Under the pieces are notes generated by a model, which made no database searches, was not told the origin of the DNA, and saw only the letters and a program-made list of their open reading frames with translations. Shown here one piece after another: positions 22,109 to 32,808 of a stretch of 64,000 bases of DNA (positions are counted from its first letter, which is position 1; each line of letters opens with the position of its first letter). Made by a program: the position numbers and the translations under genes. The DNA comes from Hirsutella rhossiliensis (taxonomy: Eukaryota > Ascomycota > Sordariomycetes > Hypocreales > Ophiocordycipitaceae): the NCBI RefSeq assembly GCF_020360975.1, contig NW_025408668.1, positions 4,526,001-4,590,000 of the forward strand, in the 5' to 3' direction.

Positions 22109-22618
22109 TTATCCTCCGTCTGTCTCTCGACCATACGAGTCCTCAGCTCCGCGCAATGCAATCTCCGGGCACGTCAACAAGGTCAACCTCCTGCCCTTCC
22201 GGGTGACTACTCCATCCCCCGCGGAGTATGATAGATACCATGCCTCTCGGCAAGGGTTCCACCGGCTCGTTGCACTCACCAAAAGTGTATACAGCCACTT
22301 CCCATCCTGTTCGTGTTGGCCGGGGTACGGGACTCGACGGAGCGCCGGAGCGCATAGTGCATTTCCCTTCTTTTCAAAGAGGGGAAACAAGCGGGAGCGC
22401 AGCCCGCAGGGCGTAGTGGGAGCGCGTGAACAAGATACCGACTTGAGCTTCACGAGCGGGAACAGAACGGGATCGGAGCCCGTCCAGGGCGGAGAGGGAG
22501 TGCTGTGCACCAACCAGTGCTCACATTGTCCTGCTTTGTTCTCTTTTAACGAAAAGAGGAAGTAGATGAAGAGAACAGTCTTCCGTTCTTTCGAGTCGAG
22601 GGGCGGTAGCGCCTCCAT
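22109..22618 (-). CDS. family G gene, unit 13 (copies at 36,179 and 63,169)
   Basis: Minus strand from ATG 22618. The product starts MEALPPLDSKER, carries GLRSRLFPLFEKKGN and ALRR, and then meets a donor GTGAGT after VYTF or YTLL. The frame stays open through that donor to 22109, but the paralogues suggest it is spliced. The start codon lies in a GGAGGCGCTACCGCC hairpin. Function unknown. Confidence 0.45.
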   Translation of the reverse strand: MEALPPLDSKERKTVLFIYFLFSLKENKAGQCEHWLVHSTPSPPWTGSDPVLFPLVKLKSVSCSRAPTTPCGLRSRLFPLFEKKGNALCAPALRRVPYPGQHEQDGKWLYTLLVSATSRWNPCREAWYLSYSAGDGVVTRKGRRLTLLTCPEIALRGAEDSYGRETDGG

Positions 22619-22997
22619 CTCCTTGTCGGGTCGTGGACACCAGTCTAGTATTCTTCTCCCGTGAAGAAGGGAACGGGACACAGAACGAGCCTGCCCCATC
22701 AGTCCTCACGTCCTTTCCGTCCTTGACCTGTTTCCGTTTGTCAGGCCTCTCGTCCTTTCTCTTTCCTCCGTCAGTGCTTGTCGTCCACTGTCCGTGTGTC
22801 CTTTGAGCGTCACTTCCCGTGTCTGTCTGTTCCCGAGTCCCCCCCGGTCCACAGTCTGTCAACTGTTCTTACCATTTGCTCTTTGCGAGCCGCAGGCGAG
22901 GTCAGCGGAGCGCTTGCGCGGAGTGTGAACGCAGTTCAGAAGAAGGAAGAGAGGAAGAGAACCATCTGGGTTCAAGAAAGTGGGCGAACCCTGGGTT

Positions 22998-23201
22998 CTT
23001 ATACCTTCCAGTGTCTGTATCCGTCCGGGCTCCCAACCCGTCCTGTAGTGGGGTCATGCAACTGCGAAGCTGACCAATGACGTAGTACCCCTCCGCCGGG
23101 GTGTACCTTCCTATGACTCAGTGTCTCCCCTCCGGTACAAAACTGTTATAAACTACATCCAAGCTAAAGCAAGGTGTCTAGAGCTGGGCCATGGAGCAGA
23201 G
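22998..23201 (-). promoter_or_regulatory. promoter, unit 13
   Basis: TATAAG at 22998-23003 (minus), CCGGGCTC hairpin, TCTGCTCCAT spacer. Confidence 0.55.
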
Positions 23202-23235
23202 GCCCCCTATAAACCAAACTTAAGTAATAGGGGGC
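23202..23235 (-). other. origin stem-loop, unit 13
   Basis: Complete, TATTAC form. Confidence 0.85.
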
Positions 23236-23759
23236 CTGGGTGTCCGAGTGACTCCGTCCCTCTCACAATCCTCGCCTCCAGCTGCGGTACCTTTGACTCC
23301 CTCCAGTCGTGCAAAGACTCGCTCCGCTCAGACATGCTCCGTCCCGTCGCGGGCCCAGTGTGTATTTTGTCCGTGTGCTTGTATGGCGGAGTGACCTGGG
23401 TGTGTGTGAGCAGGTGTAGATGTGTGGTGTGTCTTGTTCCATCGCGCGCCCGGTGGACGCTTGCTCCGTCAAGAGTGCTCGTCTTGTGTCGATGTTCTTG
23501 TAAACGTCTCACCAATTGAAGAGTCGTGAGTATCTCATCCACACCCGCCCCTACGGCGCGTGCGCACCCCCTTCGGGGTTGTGTTCGTATCTCGGAAGGG
23601 ATTGGCGATGGTTGTCTGTAGCCGGGGCAGTGACTACTACTTGTAAACGTATTGGGAATACTTGTAAACGAGGGTGGGAGTCTACGATGTTTGTCCGTGG
23701 GTGTTGATGCGTAGCCGGGTGAGTGGGATACAGTACGTGGGGTGGCTCTCTTGTCAACG
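23236..23759 (-). repeat. common region: iterons and mini-hairpins
   Basis: Iterons 23497-23506, 23640-23649 and 23661-23670, variant 23750-23759. Mirror copy of 32,809-33,331. Confidence 0.72.
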
Positions 23760-23993
23760 CATGGAGAAGTTCACCACATCACTTCACCGTGAGGGATCAG
23801 TCGGTAGCCTGGTGACCTCATCCAGGTCAAATCAATTATCTTCGTGCACTGCTACTATACTCCTTGCGTTCTTGCCGTCACTTGCTTGGTCTACAATGTA
23901 TGTCCAAGGGCTTGTTGCTCATCCTGCACGGTTGAGTCTACCTGTGCACAAGGAAGTGAAGCTATCCCAGCACTGGTTTAGGCAGGCGGGGTG

Positions 23994-24478
23994 TCAAAGA
24001 TGCGATGTGGCCGGACCAATGCGCTGCTGCATGTATCTGTTGCGTGGTGGGTGTCTCCCGTGCTTGGGTGGGAGGGTTGTACAAACAATGACCGAGTACT
24101 TCGTAAGAGTACGCCCCAAGGCAATCCAGTCCTCCGCGGCTTTGACTCGTGCCCTCCGGGCGTCCAAGCGGTCATTGACCAGAGCCTCCGCTGCTTCGCG
24201 CTTCACCGTTCCGCGGAACATAGACAAAGCATATCGAATGTAAGTCGAGCAAGGAAGCCTTTTACCGCCTCGTAAAAGAGAAGTGCGACAAGGGCCGTTG
24301 CCTTGAAACCCTCACGGGTCAAAAGAATATCCGTCATGAGATCGACTCCATGGTCTCTGTCCGTGGTGACGCCGTCAGTGAGACACCCTTGCGGTGTTGA
24401 ACGCATGTTCAAGAATTTTCCCCGGGAGCAAACGGTAAACGGAGCCCGTGCAGGGCGCAGTGGGAGTGCAGTGGACAC
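23994..24478 (-). CDS. family G gene, unit 14 (copy at 32,088)
   Basis: Minus strand. Open stretches include LLTREGFKATALVALLFYEAVK and a downstream KREAAEALVNDRLDARR, RVKAAEDWIAL. The nucleotides also encode LPGKILEHAFN and a GVSLTA stretch that align with 13,534, so at least one base is missing near 24,400. A donor GTGAGG lies after the first part. Start exon unknown. Confidence 0.4.
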
Positions 24479-24904
24479 TTGTCCAGCCCTTTCTCACGAG
24501 AAGGCTTCCGAGCGAGGCGCAGCCGAGGACCCAAAGGCCGCCGGCAGGGTATCACCTCCCCTGTTTCCCGTCTCCTTTTCCCTTTTTGCTTCTCCTGTCG
24601 CTTCATTCCGACTGTTCCTTCCCAGTCACGTACTGCTTTGCTTTGCCGTTTGACGAACACGGTTCGCCTGAAAAGGACAGAACCAATCTGTCCATATCCA
24701 GCCTGGATACCAATACATACCCTCTCCGGGAATGACAGAGCGAGTGCAGCGCAGCGTGCACGTAGTGGAGGAGTGGACCACTCTCCTAGATCCGTGGGTG
24801 CTATTCCATCGTGTCCGTGCTTAGACAAGCGAATGTCAACCGCTGGGTTGAGTGTGTAGGTGGAAAGCAGAACAATCCAGTGTCCTGTGTGGGCGAGGCC
24901 CCTC

Positions 24905-25114
24905 TTTATACCTCTGGTGTCTGTTGTGTCCGGGTGCAGCACCCGTCCAAGTGTGGGGTGCAAGGAAACTACGTAACCAGCACTTTGTGACGTACCATCC
25001 TTCGTCCCTCTGATTGGTGCTTATGACGATTGAGCTTCCCCCGGTCGCTTCAATTTAGTACTACACTCAATCACGTGCGTGAAAGGTGTCTAAAGACTGG
25101 GCCATGGAGCAGAG
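24905..25114 (-). promoter_or_regulatory. promoter, unit 14
   Basis: TATAAA at 24905-24910 (minus), CCGGGTGC hairpin, CCAAT-like box, TCTGCTCCAT spacer. Confidence 0.6.
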
Positions 25115-25148
25115 GCCCCCTATAAACCAAACTTAAGTAATAGGGGGC
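25115..25148 (-). other. origin stem-loop, unit 14
   Basis: Complete, TATTAC form. Confidence 0.85.
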
Positions 25149-25605
25149 CGAAGCACAGAGTGACCTCCCGTCACATACAATCCTCGCGTCCAGCTGCGGT
25201 ACCTTTTCCCTCCGGTCAAGGTCAGTTCCTCCCTCCGGTCGTGGCCCATGTGTACAGTTTGTACTGGCAATGTACGTGCCAGTGACTCCCGTCTGTGTGT
25301 CCTCCACACTCTTCCTTTGCTCGTTGCACTTGCTCAGTCAAGAGTACTGTCTTGCACATTCTGTGTAGTGTCCGTCGCGCACCCTTCCGGATGCTCGCTC
25401 CTCTCCTCGTGTTTACCTCTTGTAAACGCTTTACTCGATTGAAGAACGTCAACGTGGCTCTTCACAGTCGAACCTTCGGCTCGCCTGCACCCCCCTTCGG
25501 GGGGATTGATTCCATAGTCATCAGGGAGTCCTCCGGAGGTGAACAAGGAGTCTATCTCTTATAAACGGGGTTGGCTAGGTATCTTGTGTGGTTCACTTGT
25601 AAACG
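25149..25605 (-). repeat. common region: iterons and mini-hairpins
   Basis: Iterons 25419-25428 and 25596-25605, variant 25558-25567. Confidence 0.7.
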
Positions 25606-25923
25606 CTGTGGAGAAAAGGGGCGTGAAGGGTGTATGTCTACTGTCACGATTATTTCTGGTGTTTATCGAGGCGCGTGGGCAGGATCGAATTGAGTTGCCG
25701 TGTCAAGGCTAAATGTTCTACTTCACATGCGCTGTTTGCTCCGACGACGAAGTTGGAACGGTGTCCGTGGCCACCGGAGTAGGGAAAGAGTCCTGCCTGT
25801 CATGACTGCGGCCCTTGTATTCACTTCCGCGAACCACCTACAGTGGCTAAAGCCAACGCCAAGACCCACCGGGAATCTACCTCAGACATTACGAGAATCC
25901 ATCGTCTTCTTCCGCACGGACTG

Positions 25924-26776
25924 TCAAGGCGGAACGGTCAACTCCAGGCGATAAAAGATCTCTGACCGAGTAGCCGGACAAGGCCTCCACATGACTTCGC
26001 AAGACCTCACCTTGCGCCCACGAGAAAACTCGCGCTCATCCTCAGGTCCGATGGGCTGAATGACGTTTACCCACTCGGGAAACTTGACCAGGGCCACGTC
26101 CCCCCGTCTGGGAGTGACTGCAACGACACCGTACATGACACAGTCATTGACCCTCGCAAGACGTGTGAGCCGAAACATGCCCGGAAGGGGCTAAAGAGGT
26201 GGCGAAAGGACTGCTCCCAGCACTCGTACTGGGTCGTGTCGAACCAGCAGCAACACATGTTGTACCACAGCCGTAGCAAGGCCGGGTTGATGCACGGGGG
26301 ACCGACAGCCCCCTCGCTCACTCGAGAGTCCATGTCCGATGCGCTAGAAGATGGGGAAGAGCCGGCCGGGCTCTCGTCAAACGACAGAAAGACCATGATG
26401 AGAACAGATCCGCCCACTGGGGCTGATACTTCACGGCGTATGATCTCGTCGCGGAAGAGACACAACCCTGTCTCCAAGATTCCTCCGGTCCAACAGCAAC
26501 AGCAACAGCAAGGCTCACGCCCTCTTACCAAGCTGTATCTGCACACCCAAGTGGCAGAGAGGACCTCCGCCCGCCTGAGCCCGGTTGCATCAATAACGTG
26601 TTCCCGTTCCACTCAAACTTCCAACGAGGTAGAGTGGCTCCCGAGCCAAGAGGACGAAGAAACCCGCCTCGTGTCAAAGCCCCCACACCGCCTGATGTGG
26701 GAAGGGCAAACCGTCTCTCGGCCGGTTGTCGAAGAGTGGCGAACGTGTCTCTTAGATTTACTTCCGTAAAACTCAC
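25924..26776 (-). CDS. family D-like protein with extra C-terminal part
   Basis: Minus strand. The first open part runs 26776-26525 (starts MSFTEVNLRDTF), the second 26612-26067 and includes LRLWYNMCCCW and WEQSFRHLFSPF, which aligns with the family D C-terminal helix. A third open part, 26178-25924, is in the -1 frame and is protein-like (DVALVKFPEWVNVIQPIGPE). The parts need one or two frame changes or introns to join. A CAACAG triplet run at 26491-26511 encodes six cysteines in one frame. Confidence 0.5.
26491..26511. repeat. CAACAG triplet-type run
   Basis: Tandem CAACAG inside the family D-like gene. Confidence 0.7.
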
Positions 26777-26834
26777 TGCCTGGAGTGTGAAACGATCAAG
26801 CCCGTTTGGGCCTACGTGGGTGGGCGCCCCGGGT

Positions 26835-27050
26835 TTTATACTTCGTATCTCATGTGTCCGGTGTCTGTCCCGGACGTTGGTGGAGTCAAGTAAGCCGTGC
26901 CGGCAACTGTCTCGTTGGACCCGCGCCCTCCCCGGTCGGTCAGCTGCTATGACTCGCTCCGTTCCCCCCTTGTCACTCCCGCGCTATGCACTGCAGCGTA
27001 TCTACTTTGTAGTAACACACTGCTCTAGAACGTTGGGCCGTTGTGCCATG
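26835..27050 (-). promoter_or_regulatory. promoter, unit 15
   Basis: TATAAA at 26835-26840 (minus), CCGG hairpin, ATGGCACAAC spacer. Confidence 0.55.
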
Positions 27051-27084
27051 GCCCCCTATAAACCAAACTTAAGTAATAGGGGGC
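27051..27084 (-). other. origin stem-loop, unit 15
   Basis: Complete, TATTAC form; last reverse origin before the inversion. Confidence 0.85.
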
Positions 27085-27553
27085 CTTTGGGGTAAGTGAC
27101 CTCCCGTCACATACAATCCTCGCCTCCAGCCCAACACGTTTACAAGTCGTAGTCATTCCCCCGGCTACCAACCCTCGTCAACAATCCCCTTCCGAGATAC
27201 GAACAGAACACCCGAAGGGTGTGCGCCGAGGCCGAAGGTCGAGGTGTGGATGAGATACTCACGAGAATTCAATCGAGTCACATCGTTTACAAGAAAACAC
27301 AACCCAGTCAGGAGGAGCAAGCGTCTGAAAGGCGCGCGACGGACTCCCAACAAACATCCACACACCACAAACCTGAACAAGGTCACTCCACCACGCAAAC
27401 ACACTAAAACAATACCCGTTGGGCCCGCGACTGGAAGGAGTTTTGTATGAGCGGAGCGAGTTGGACGACCGGAGGGAGCCCTTTGACGGAGTCAATGGTA
27501 CACGACAGGAAGGAGTGGACTGTAGGGGAGACGGATGTCGACTCTACCCCCGG
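27085..27553 (+). repeat. inversion joint and forward common region
   Basis: Reverse-sense common region runs only to about 27,128 and then flips to a forward common region with iterons 27137-27146 and 27284-27293. Confidence 0.72.
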
Positions 27554-27587
27554 GCCCCCTATCACTTAAGTTTGGTTTATAGGGGGC
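27554..27587 (+). other. origin stem-loop, unit 16
   Basis: Left-arm/loop edge reads TATCACTTAAG, a single-base variant of TATTAC. Confidence 0.83.
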
Positions 27588-27806
27588 CATGGCACAACGG
27601 CCCAACGTTCTAGACAGCTTACGTTAGTATGACTGTGGTACTAGACCGAAAGGGACAGGATGGAGTGAAGGTAGTCATAAGAGCCTGGCGACTGGAGGGA
27701 AGACGGCACGTTGCTATTGGGTAGTTTGCCCGCAGGGCTTACATAGCCACTCCACTCTTGGATGGGTTGAGAACCCGGACACTGTACGCGTCGGAGACAA
27801 ATAAGA
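27588..27806 (+). promoter_or_regulatory. promoter, unit 16
   Basis: AAATAAG at about 27799-27805, CCGGGTT hairpin, ATGGCACAAC spacer. Confidence 0.45.
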
Positions 27807-28168
27807 AGAGGGCTTCGCCCACTTCCAGGAACCGAGGATGGTTTTTTTCGTTTTCTACTCATTTTCCCGGAGGGCAGTCAGCGGAGTGATTTGATTCCCT
27901 GCGGAATCACCTTTGCCTGTTCCCGACTCTTTGAAGGAGTCCACACGCAACGCTCTGCCCACCCGGCATCCGAGCCCAAGCGGGGAGACACGTCACACAG
28001 GATTGTGCAACCGGTGGAGGTTTTTCGCCATGGGTTTTCACTTGTGCTGGAGCACAGCTCTTGTTACTTCTTATCCAGCGATCGAGTAGCGCCGGCTAGG
28101 TCTGACATCGCACCCACGGAGTCTCGCTTTGACGGGAGTCTTTCCTCCTTGGTCAGTGGGGAGGCAGC

Positions 28169-28720
28169 ATGGAACTGCCACCTTTGCACGCGACATGTCC
28201 TGCGGACGATCTTTCTGGCTTCATGCCGAGGCCCTGGCTTTGTTACTGCTGCAGTCACCGGTCTTGCTCTGCCTCCCGAGCCCAGCGCTGGTGCAAACGT
28301 TGGGTCTTCATCCACTCGGTCACGAGACACAGTCTGTCGACTTCTTCGCTTTCGGAGAAACTCAGCGGATGCCTAGGTCCCAGAGACTTCTGTTACTCGG
28401 CGGCACAGTCTGCACGGGGCGGCCTTTTCCATCACAGAGTGTTGCTCTACCTAGACCCGGACAACGGAGGGCTCGGCTCCAAGGATGGCGATAGACTGGA
28501 GACACTTCTGGCGGCAGCCCCTCCTATGGTCGCCTCGGAGAATGCGGGACTCTCGAGGTTCATCCTTGCACCGCTTTCTTGCTGCGTCGGAAAGATGCAG
28601 ACGCAAGTGTCCCTTTGGCTCCGGGACATGATGAGGGAGGATGTCGTCCACTCGGGTTCTCGTCAGTTGTTGGACCATTTTTGGGACGACATGGTTGACA
28701 CGGGCATATGGGAGGTATGA
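28169..28720 (+). CDS. family C protein, intact core
   Basis: 183 residues. CYCCSHRSC near residue 25, QRWCKRWVF near 40, LGPRDFCYSAAQ near 70, LSCC near 135. Compared with 42,081-42,632, most nucleotide differences fall at third positions of this frame (for example CGA/CGG, TTC/TTT, GCA/GCG), so this frame is under protein selection although the other two forward frames are also open for more than 100 codons. A conserved CAG just before the ATG may be an acceptor for an N-terminal exon. Function unknown. Confidence 0.7.
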   Translation: MELPPLHATCPADDLSGFMPRPWLCYCCSHRSCSASRAQRWCKRWVFIHSVTRHSLSTSSLSEKLSGCLGPRDFCYSAAQSARGGLFHHRVLLYLDPDNGGLGSKDGDRLETLLAAAPPMVASENAGLSRFILAPLSCCVGKMQTQVSLWLRDMMREDVVHSGSRQLLDHFWDDMVDTGIWEV

Positions 28721-28850
28721 CGGGCTTGATGCAGTCGTGCAGCTTTTTCTTTCGTTTGGTGGTCCTTTTCGAACACAGCGTCGGCGCTGCGGGTGTACTC
28801 GGCTTGTAGAGGGCCGACTTGCTCGATTGAGATTGAGTAGTTTCCGTTTT

Positions 28851-28872
28851 CGGATGTCACGATAGCTTCACC
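28851..28872 (+). terminator. conserved 3' element
   Basis: GATGTCACGATAGCTTCACC after the family C gene. Confidence 0.4.
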
Positions 28873-29010
28873 TCTCGAAGTGCAGATAGTATGCGCACAT
28901 GGATCTCTTAATATTGAAGTGAACTTGACTTTTCTTCGTCACATGCTCTCTCCTTCTATGATCACACCCACCCGCTACAGATCAACACCACCCATATCGT
29001 AGACCTAACC

Positions 29011-29468
29011 CGTTTACAAGCTCACCCAATCCCGTTTACAAGGGACAGACTTGAAGATCACCTCCGGAGGACTCCTTCACGACTATGGAGGCAATCCCCC
29101 CAAAGGGGGGTGCAGACAGGCCGAAGGGCTGGCTGTGAAGAGTCACACTCACGATATTCGATTGAGTACGACGTTTACAAGCCGGTCTTCACGCGACGGG
29201 AGGAGCAAGCGTCTGAAAGGCGCGCGACGGACACTACACTGGACGACATAAGACGAGAGGCTTGACCGAGCGATCGTAGAGAGCAAGGGAACGAGTGAGC
29301 CAGGCGAACACAATTGAAAAGTACCGGGCACGTACGAAACACATACAAACAGTACCTCTGGGCCACGAACGGAGTGAGTTGATCGACCGGAGGGAGAGTT
29401 CGACGGAGGAGAAGGTACACGACCTGGAGGGGAGTGATGGGTGTGACGGGAGGTCACTCTGTGCCTTT
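29011..29468 (+). repeat. common region: iterons and mini-hairpins
   Basis: Iterons 29011-29020, 29033-29042 and 29172-29181. Confidence 0.72.
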
Positions 29469-29502
29469 GCCCCCGAATACTTAAGTTTGGTTTATAGGGG
29501 GC
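29469..29502 (+). other. origin stem-loop with mismatched arm, unit 17
   Basis: CCCCCGAATAC left arm, as at 15,616. Confidence 0.8.
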
Positions 29503-29736
29503 CATGGCACAACGGCCCAGCCCCAGTCCTAGGCAGCTTGAACGGCACGTGATTGCATGCGGTACTAGACGTATCGGACAGGCAGGGAGATACGTAGTCG
29601 TAAGGACCAATCAACCGGAGGGAAGAGGGTACGTCACAAGGTGTGGGTTGCGCAGCTTCCACACACCCACCCAGAATCGGAAGGGGGGGGGGAACCCGGA
29701 CGCAGGTGGGGACCACAGACGGGACGGAGTATAAAG
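29503..29736 (+). promoter_or_regulatory. promoter, unit 17
   Basis: TATAAAG at 29730-29736, CCAATC box, ATGGCACAAC spacer. Confidence 0.6.
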
Positions 29737-30137
29737 GTCGTGGACCGCCCACCACCAGTTCCATCATGTTCCTGGGTTGCCGACGCCACCCACACCGCAC
29801 GTGACAGCGTCACCGCCTGAGGGCATGGAGACGAGGGGTTTCTTTCCTTTGCTCAGAGCAAACTTGCACTTGTGCCTTTCGCGGCCGCGTCGAAAGACGT
29901 ATAGGACGCCGACCACTCCACGCGTTGATCGCAACTTCTAGCCCTTGGGGCGACTTTATACGTGCCTTGCACGGGTGGTGTCACCTCCCTCGTTTCCTTC
30001 CCCACGTCCCGTCGGGACCTGCTGAGAAGCCTTGGCCACAGCTGCTCGTTCAACCGGGTTGGTTGATTTTGTACGCCATAAGGAAGTCGAAGACGGATCA
30101 ACAGTCCGAAGGATAACCTGTCGGAAGACACACAGGC
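29737..30137 (+). other. leader of the family B gene, no firm exon
   Basis: About 400 bases between TATA and ATG without a clear open frame; may hold a short first exon or leader intron. Confidence 0.3.
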
Positions 30138-30916
30138 ATGGCCCTGAGCGCTGAACGGATCTTTGCGGCAACTTCTCGCAAGTCCCTTCGCGTACACTGC
30201 CCCATGAAACTGGCCGCCAGTGGCATTTACGGTTACTTACGAAGCCGAGCGTGTGACTCGGAAGAGAATCCCGTCTTCGACGTGGACAGGCTCTGGTCCG
30301 TCGATGCTCTTTGCATCAAGGCAGGAAGCCCTTGTATGGTGGTTGTCTACTTCCTTCATGACACCGCCGAGCACATGGACAGCTGTTGGAAACAGTTGGA
30401 GGCGTCTCTGGCCGTCGACGCCGACGTTTACCGCTTTGCCCCCGGTGACGCAGGCGGGGCTGGTCATTCCGCTGCATTCTTGTTCAGCCACCTCTCACCA
30501 TTGGTGGGACCTATGACCTACCGAGAGGTTCAATTGGCTGTCGAGCATTACCTTGGCTGGTGCTCCAAGTTGGACAGGAACATTCCCGCTGGAAGAGTGC
30601 GCAGCGGATGACGGTGGAGCTTATTCCCCCGTCGAAGAGGACTGGGTGGTTCAAGGCCAGGGAAAAAGGGTTTTCAGACCGTGTTGACAAAGGTTTCGGC
30701 ATCGGATGGGGGTTTCCCTGCATCCCTCCTTGCAAAGGAGAAGTGATGGACTTGATAACGGACACAGTTCCGGACGTGATGGACCTGCTGACGGACACAT
30801 CGACTGACGTGGCATCGAACCCCCTCATCGGCGAAGAGCAGGGTGAGAGTAAAGGACGCACTCCACTTAATAATGTGTCCAGTCACAGTGAGGATATACC
30901 GATAGAGTATGAATAA
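30138..30916 (+). CDS. family B protein in two frames (0 then -1)
   Basis: ATG 30138 opens 157 codons: a strand MVVVYFLHD, a helix, DADVY, a second strand AAFLFSHLSPLVGPM and LAVEHYLGWC. The next part lies in the -1 frame (30,560-30,916): RMTVELIPP, then WFKAREKGFS. The family members at 49,626 and 55,014 change to the same frame between the same two motifs. The strand-helix-strand order resembles a reduced HUH fold, but no catalytic His or Tyr is visible; that link is tentative. The tail repeats DLITDTVPDV and DLLTDTSTDV. Confidence 0.6.
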
Positions 30917-30938
30917 TGACTGGGATCAAACAGTCAAC

Positions 30939-31412
30939 CGTTGACAAGTATGCAAAACAGCCTTAGTATTTGTCTTCATACGTTTACAAGAGAATCCATT
31001 GCAAGTACTCCACTCTGCGCATAAACCCCGTAGGGCCCTTCATCGTTATGGTCAATACCTCCGAAGGAGGTGCGGACAGGCCGCAGGACTGGACGTGGAG
31101 AGCCACGCTCAAGAGACTTCAACTGAGTACATCGTTTACAAGAAAGTCCACTCGGCACAGGAGGAGTGGGCGTCTGAAAGGCGCACGACGGACATACAAC
31201 CACTCCAACACCCGCTCAGTCCCTACTTAAGTCACTTCACCACCCGAGACACATACAAACAGTACCCGTTGGGCCACCCCGACCGGAGGGAGGTGCTTGA
31301 GCGGAGCGAGTCTTTGCACGACTGGAGGAGTCAAAGGTACACGACAGGAGGAGTGGACAGGTGAGCGGGACGCGAGCATGGTAGGAGTGCCGGAGGTCAC
31401 TGCTACTCTGAG
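30939..31412 (+). repeat. common region: iterons and mini-hairpins
   Basis: Iterons 30981-30990 and 31133-31142, variant 30939-30948; C(GAA)G and C(GCA)G hairpins. Confidence 0.7.
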
Positions 31413-31446
31413 GCCCCCTATTACTTAAGTTTGGTTTATAGGGGGC
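31413..31446 (+). other. origin stem-loop, unit 18
   Basis: Complete, TATTAC form. Confidence 0.85.
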
Positions 31447-31657
31447 CTCTGCTCCATGGCCCAGTCTTTAGACACCTTTCACGCACGTGATTGAGTGTAG
31501 TACTAAATTGAAGCGACCGGGGGAAGCTCAATCGTCATAAGCACCAATCAGAGGGACGAAGGATGGTACGTCACAAAGTGCTGGTTACGTAGTTTCCTTG
31601 CACCCCACACTTGGACGGGTGCTGCACCCGGACACAACAGACACCAGAGGTATAAAG
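31447..31657 (+). promoter_or_regulatory. promoter, unit 18
   Basis: TATAAAG at 31651-31657, ACCAATCAG, CCGGGTGC hairpin, TCTGCTCCAT spacer; copy of 24,905-25,114. Confidence 0.6.
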
Positions 31658-32087
31658 AGGGGGGCCTCGCCCACACACAGGACACTGGATTGTTCTGCTT
31701 TCCACCTACACACTCAACCCAGCGGTTGACATTCGCTTGTCTAAGCACGGACACGATGGAATAGCACCCACGGATCTAGGAGAGTGGTCCACTCCTCCAC
31801 TACGTGCACGCTGCGCGCTGCACTCGCTCTGTCATTCCCGGAGAGGGTATGTATTGGTATCCAGGCTGGATATGGACAGATTGGTTCTGTCCTTTTCAGG
31901 CGAACCGTGTTCGTCAAACGGCAAAGCAAAGCAGTACGTGACTGGGAAGGAACAGTCGGAATGAAGCGACAGGAGAAGCAAAAAGGGAAAAGGAGACGGG
32001 AAACAGGGGAGGTGATACCCTGCCGGCGGCCCTTTGGGTCCTCGGCTGCGCCTCGCTCGGAAGCCTTCTCGTGAGAAAAGGGCTGGA
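31658..32087 (+). other. 5' part of family G unit, coding unclear
   Basis: Open stretches exist in several frames but none is supported by the paralogues; start exons of the gene should lie here. Confidence 0.3.
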
Positions 32088-32575
32088 CAAGTGTCCACTG
32101 CACTCCCACTGCGCCCTGCACGGGCTCCGTTTACCGTTTGCTCCCGGGGAAAATTCTTGAACATGCGTTCAACACCGCAAGGGTGTCTCACTGACGGCGT
32201 CACCACGGACAGAGACCATGGAGTCGATCTCATGACGGATATTCTTTGACCCGTGAGGGTTTCAAGGCAACGGCCCTTGTCGCACTTCTCTTTACGAGGC
32301 GGTAAAGGCTTCCTTGCTCGACTTACATTCGATATGCTTTGTCTATGTTCCGCGGAACGGTGAAGCGCGAAGCAGCGGAGGCTCTGGTCAATGACCGCTT
32401 GGACGCCCGGAGGGGCACGAGAGTCAAAGCCGCGGAGGACTGGATTGCCTTGGGGCGTACTCTTACGAAGTACTCGGTCATTGTTTGTACAACCCTCCCA
32501 CCCAAGCACGGGAGACACCCACCACGCAACAGATACATGCAGCAGCGCATTGGTCCGGCCACATCGCATCTTTGA
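32088..32575 (+). CDS. family G gene, forward copy of unit 14
   Basis: Same gene as 24,478-23,994. This copy has one T fewer in the run before GACCCGTGAGG and one fewer in CTCTTTACG, which breaks the LLTREGFKATAL frame that is open in the reverse copy, and has extra bases at about 32,412. Confidence 0.4.
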
Positions 32576-32808
32576 CACCCCGCCTGCCTAAACCAGTGCT
32601 GGGATAGCTTCACTTCCTTGTGCACAGGTAGACTCAACCGTGCAGGATGAGCAACAAGCCCTTGGACATACATTGTAGACCAAGCAAGTGACGGCAAGAA
32701 CGCAAGGAGTATAGTAGCAGTGCACGAAGATAATTGATTTGACCTGGATGAGGTCACCAGGCTACCGACTGATCCTCACGGTGAAGTGATGTGGTGAACT
32801 TCTCCATG

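Noticed and set aside
22203..22565. Plus-strand frame opposite unit 13
   Set aside because: It is antisense to the promoter-driven gene and lacks its own TATA box or paralogue support.
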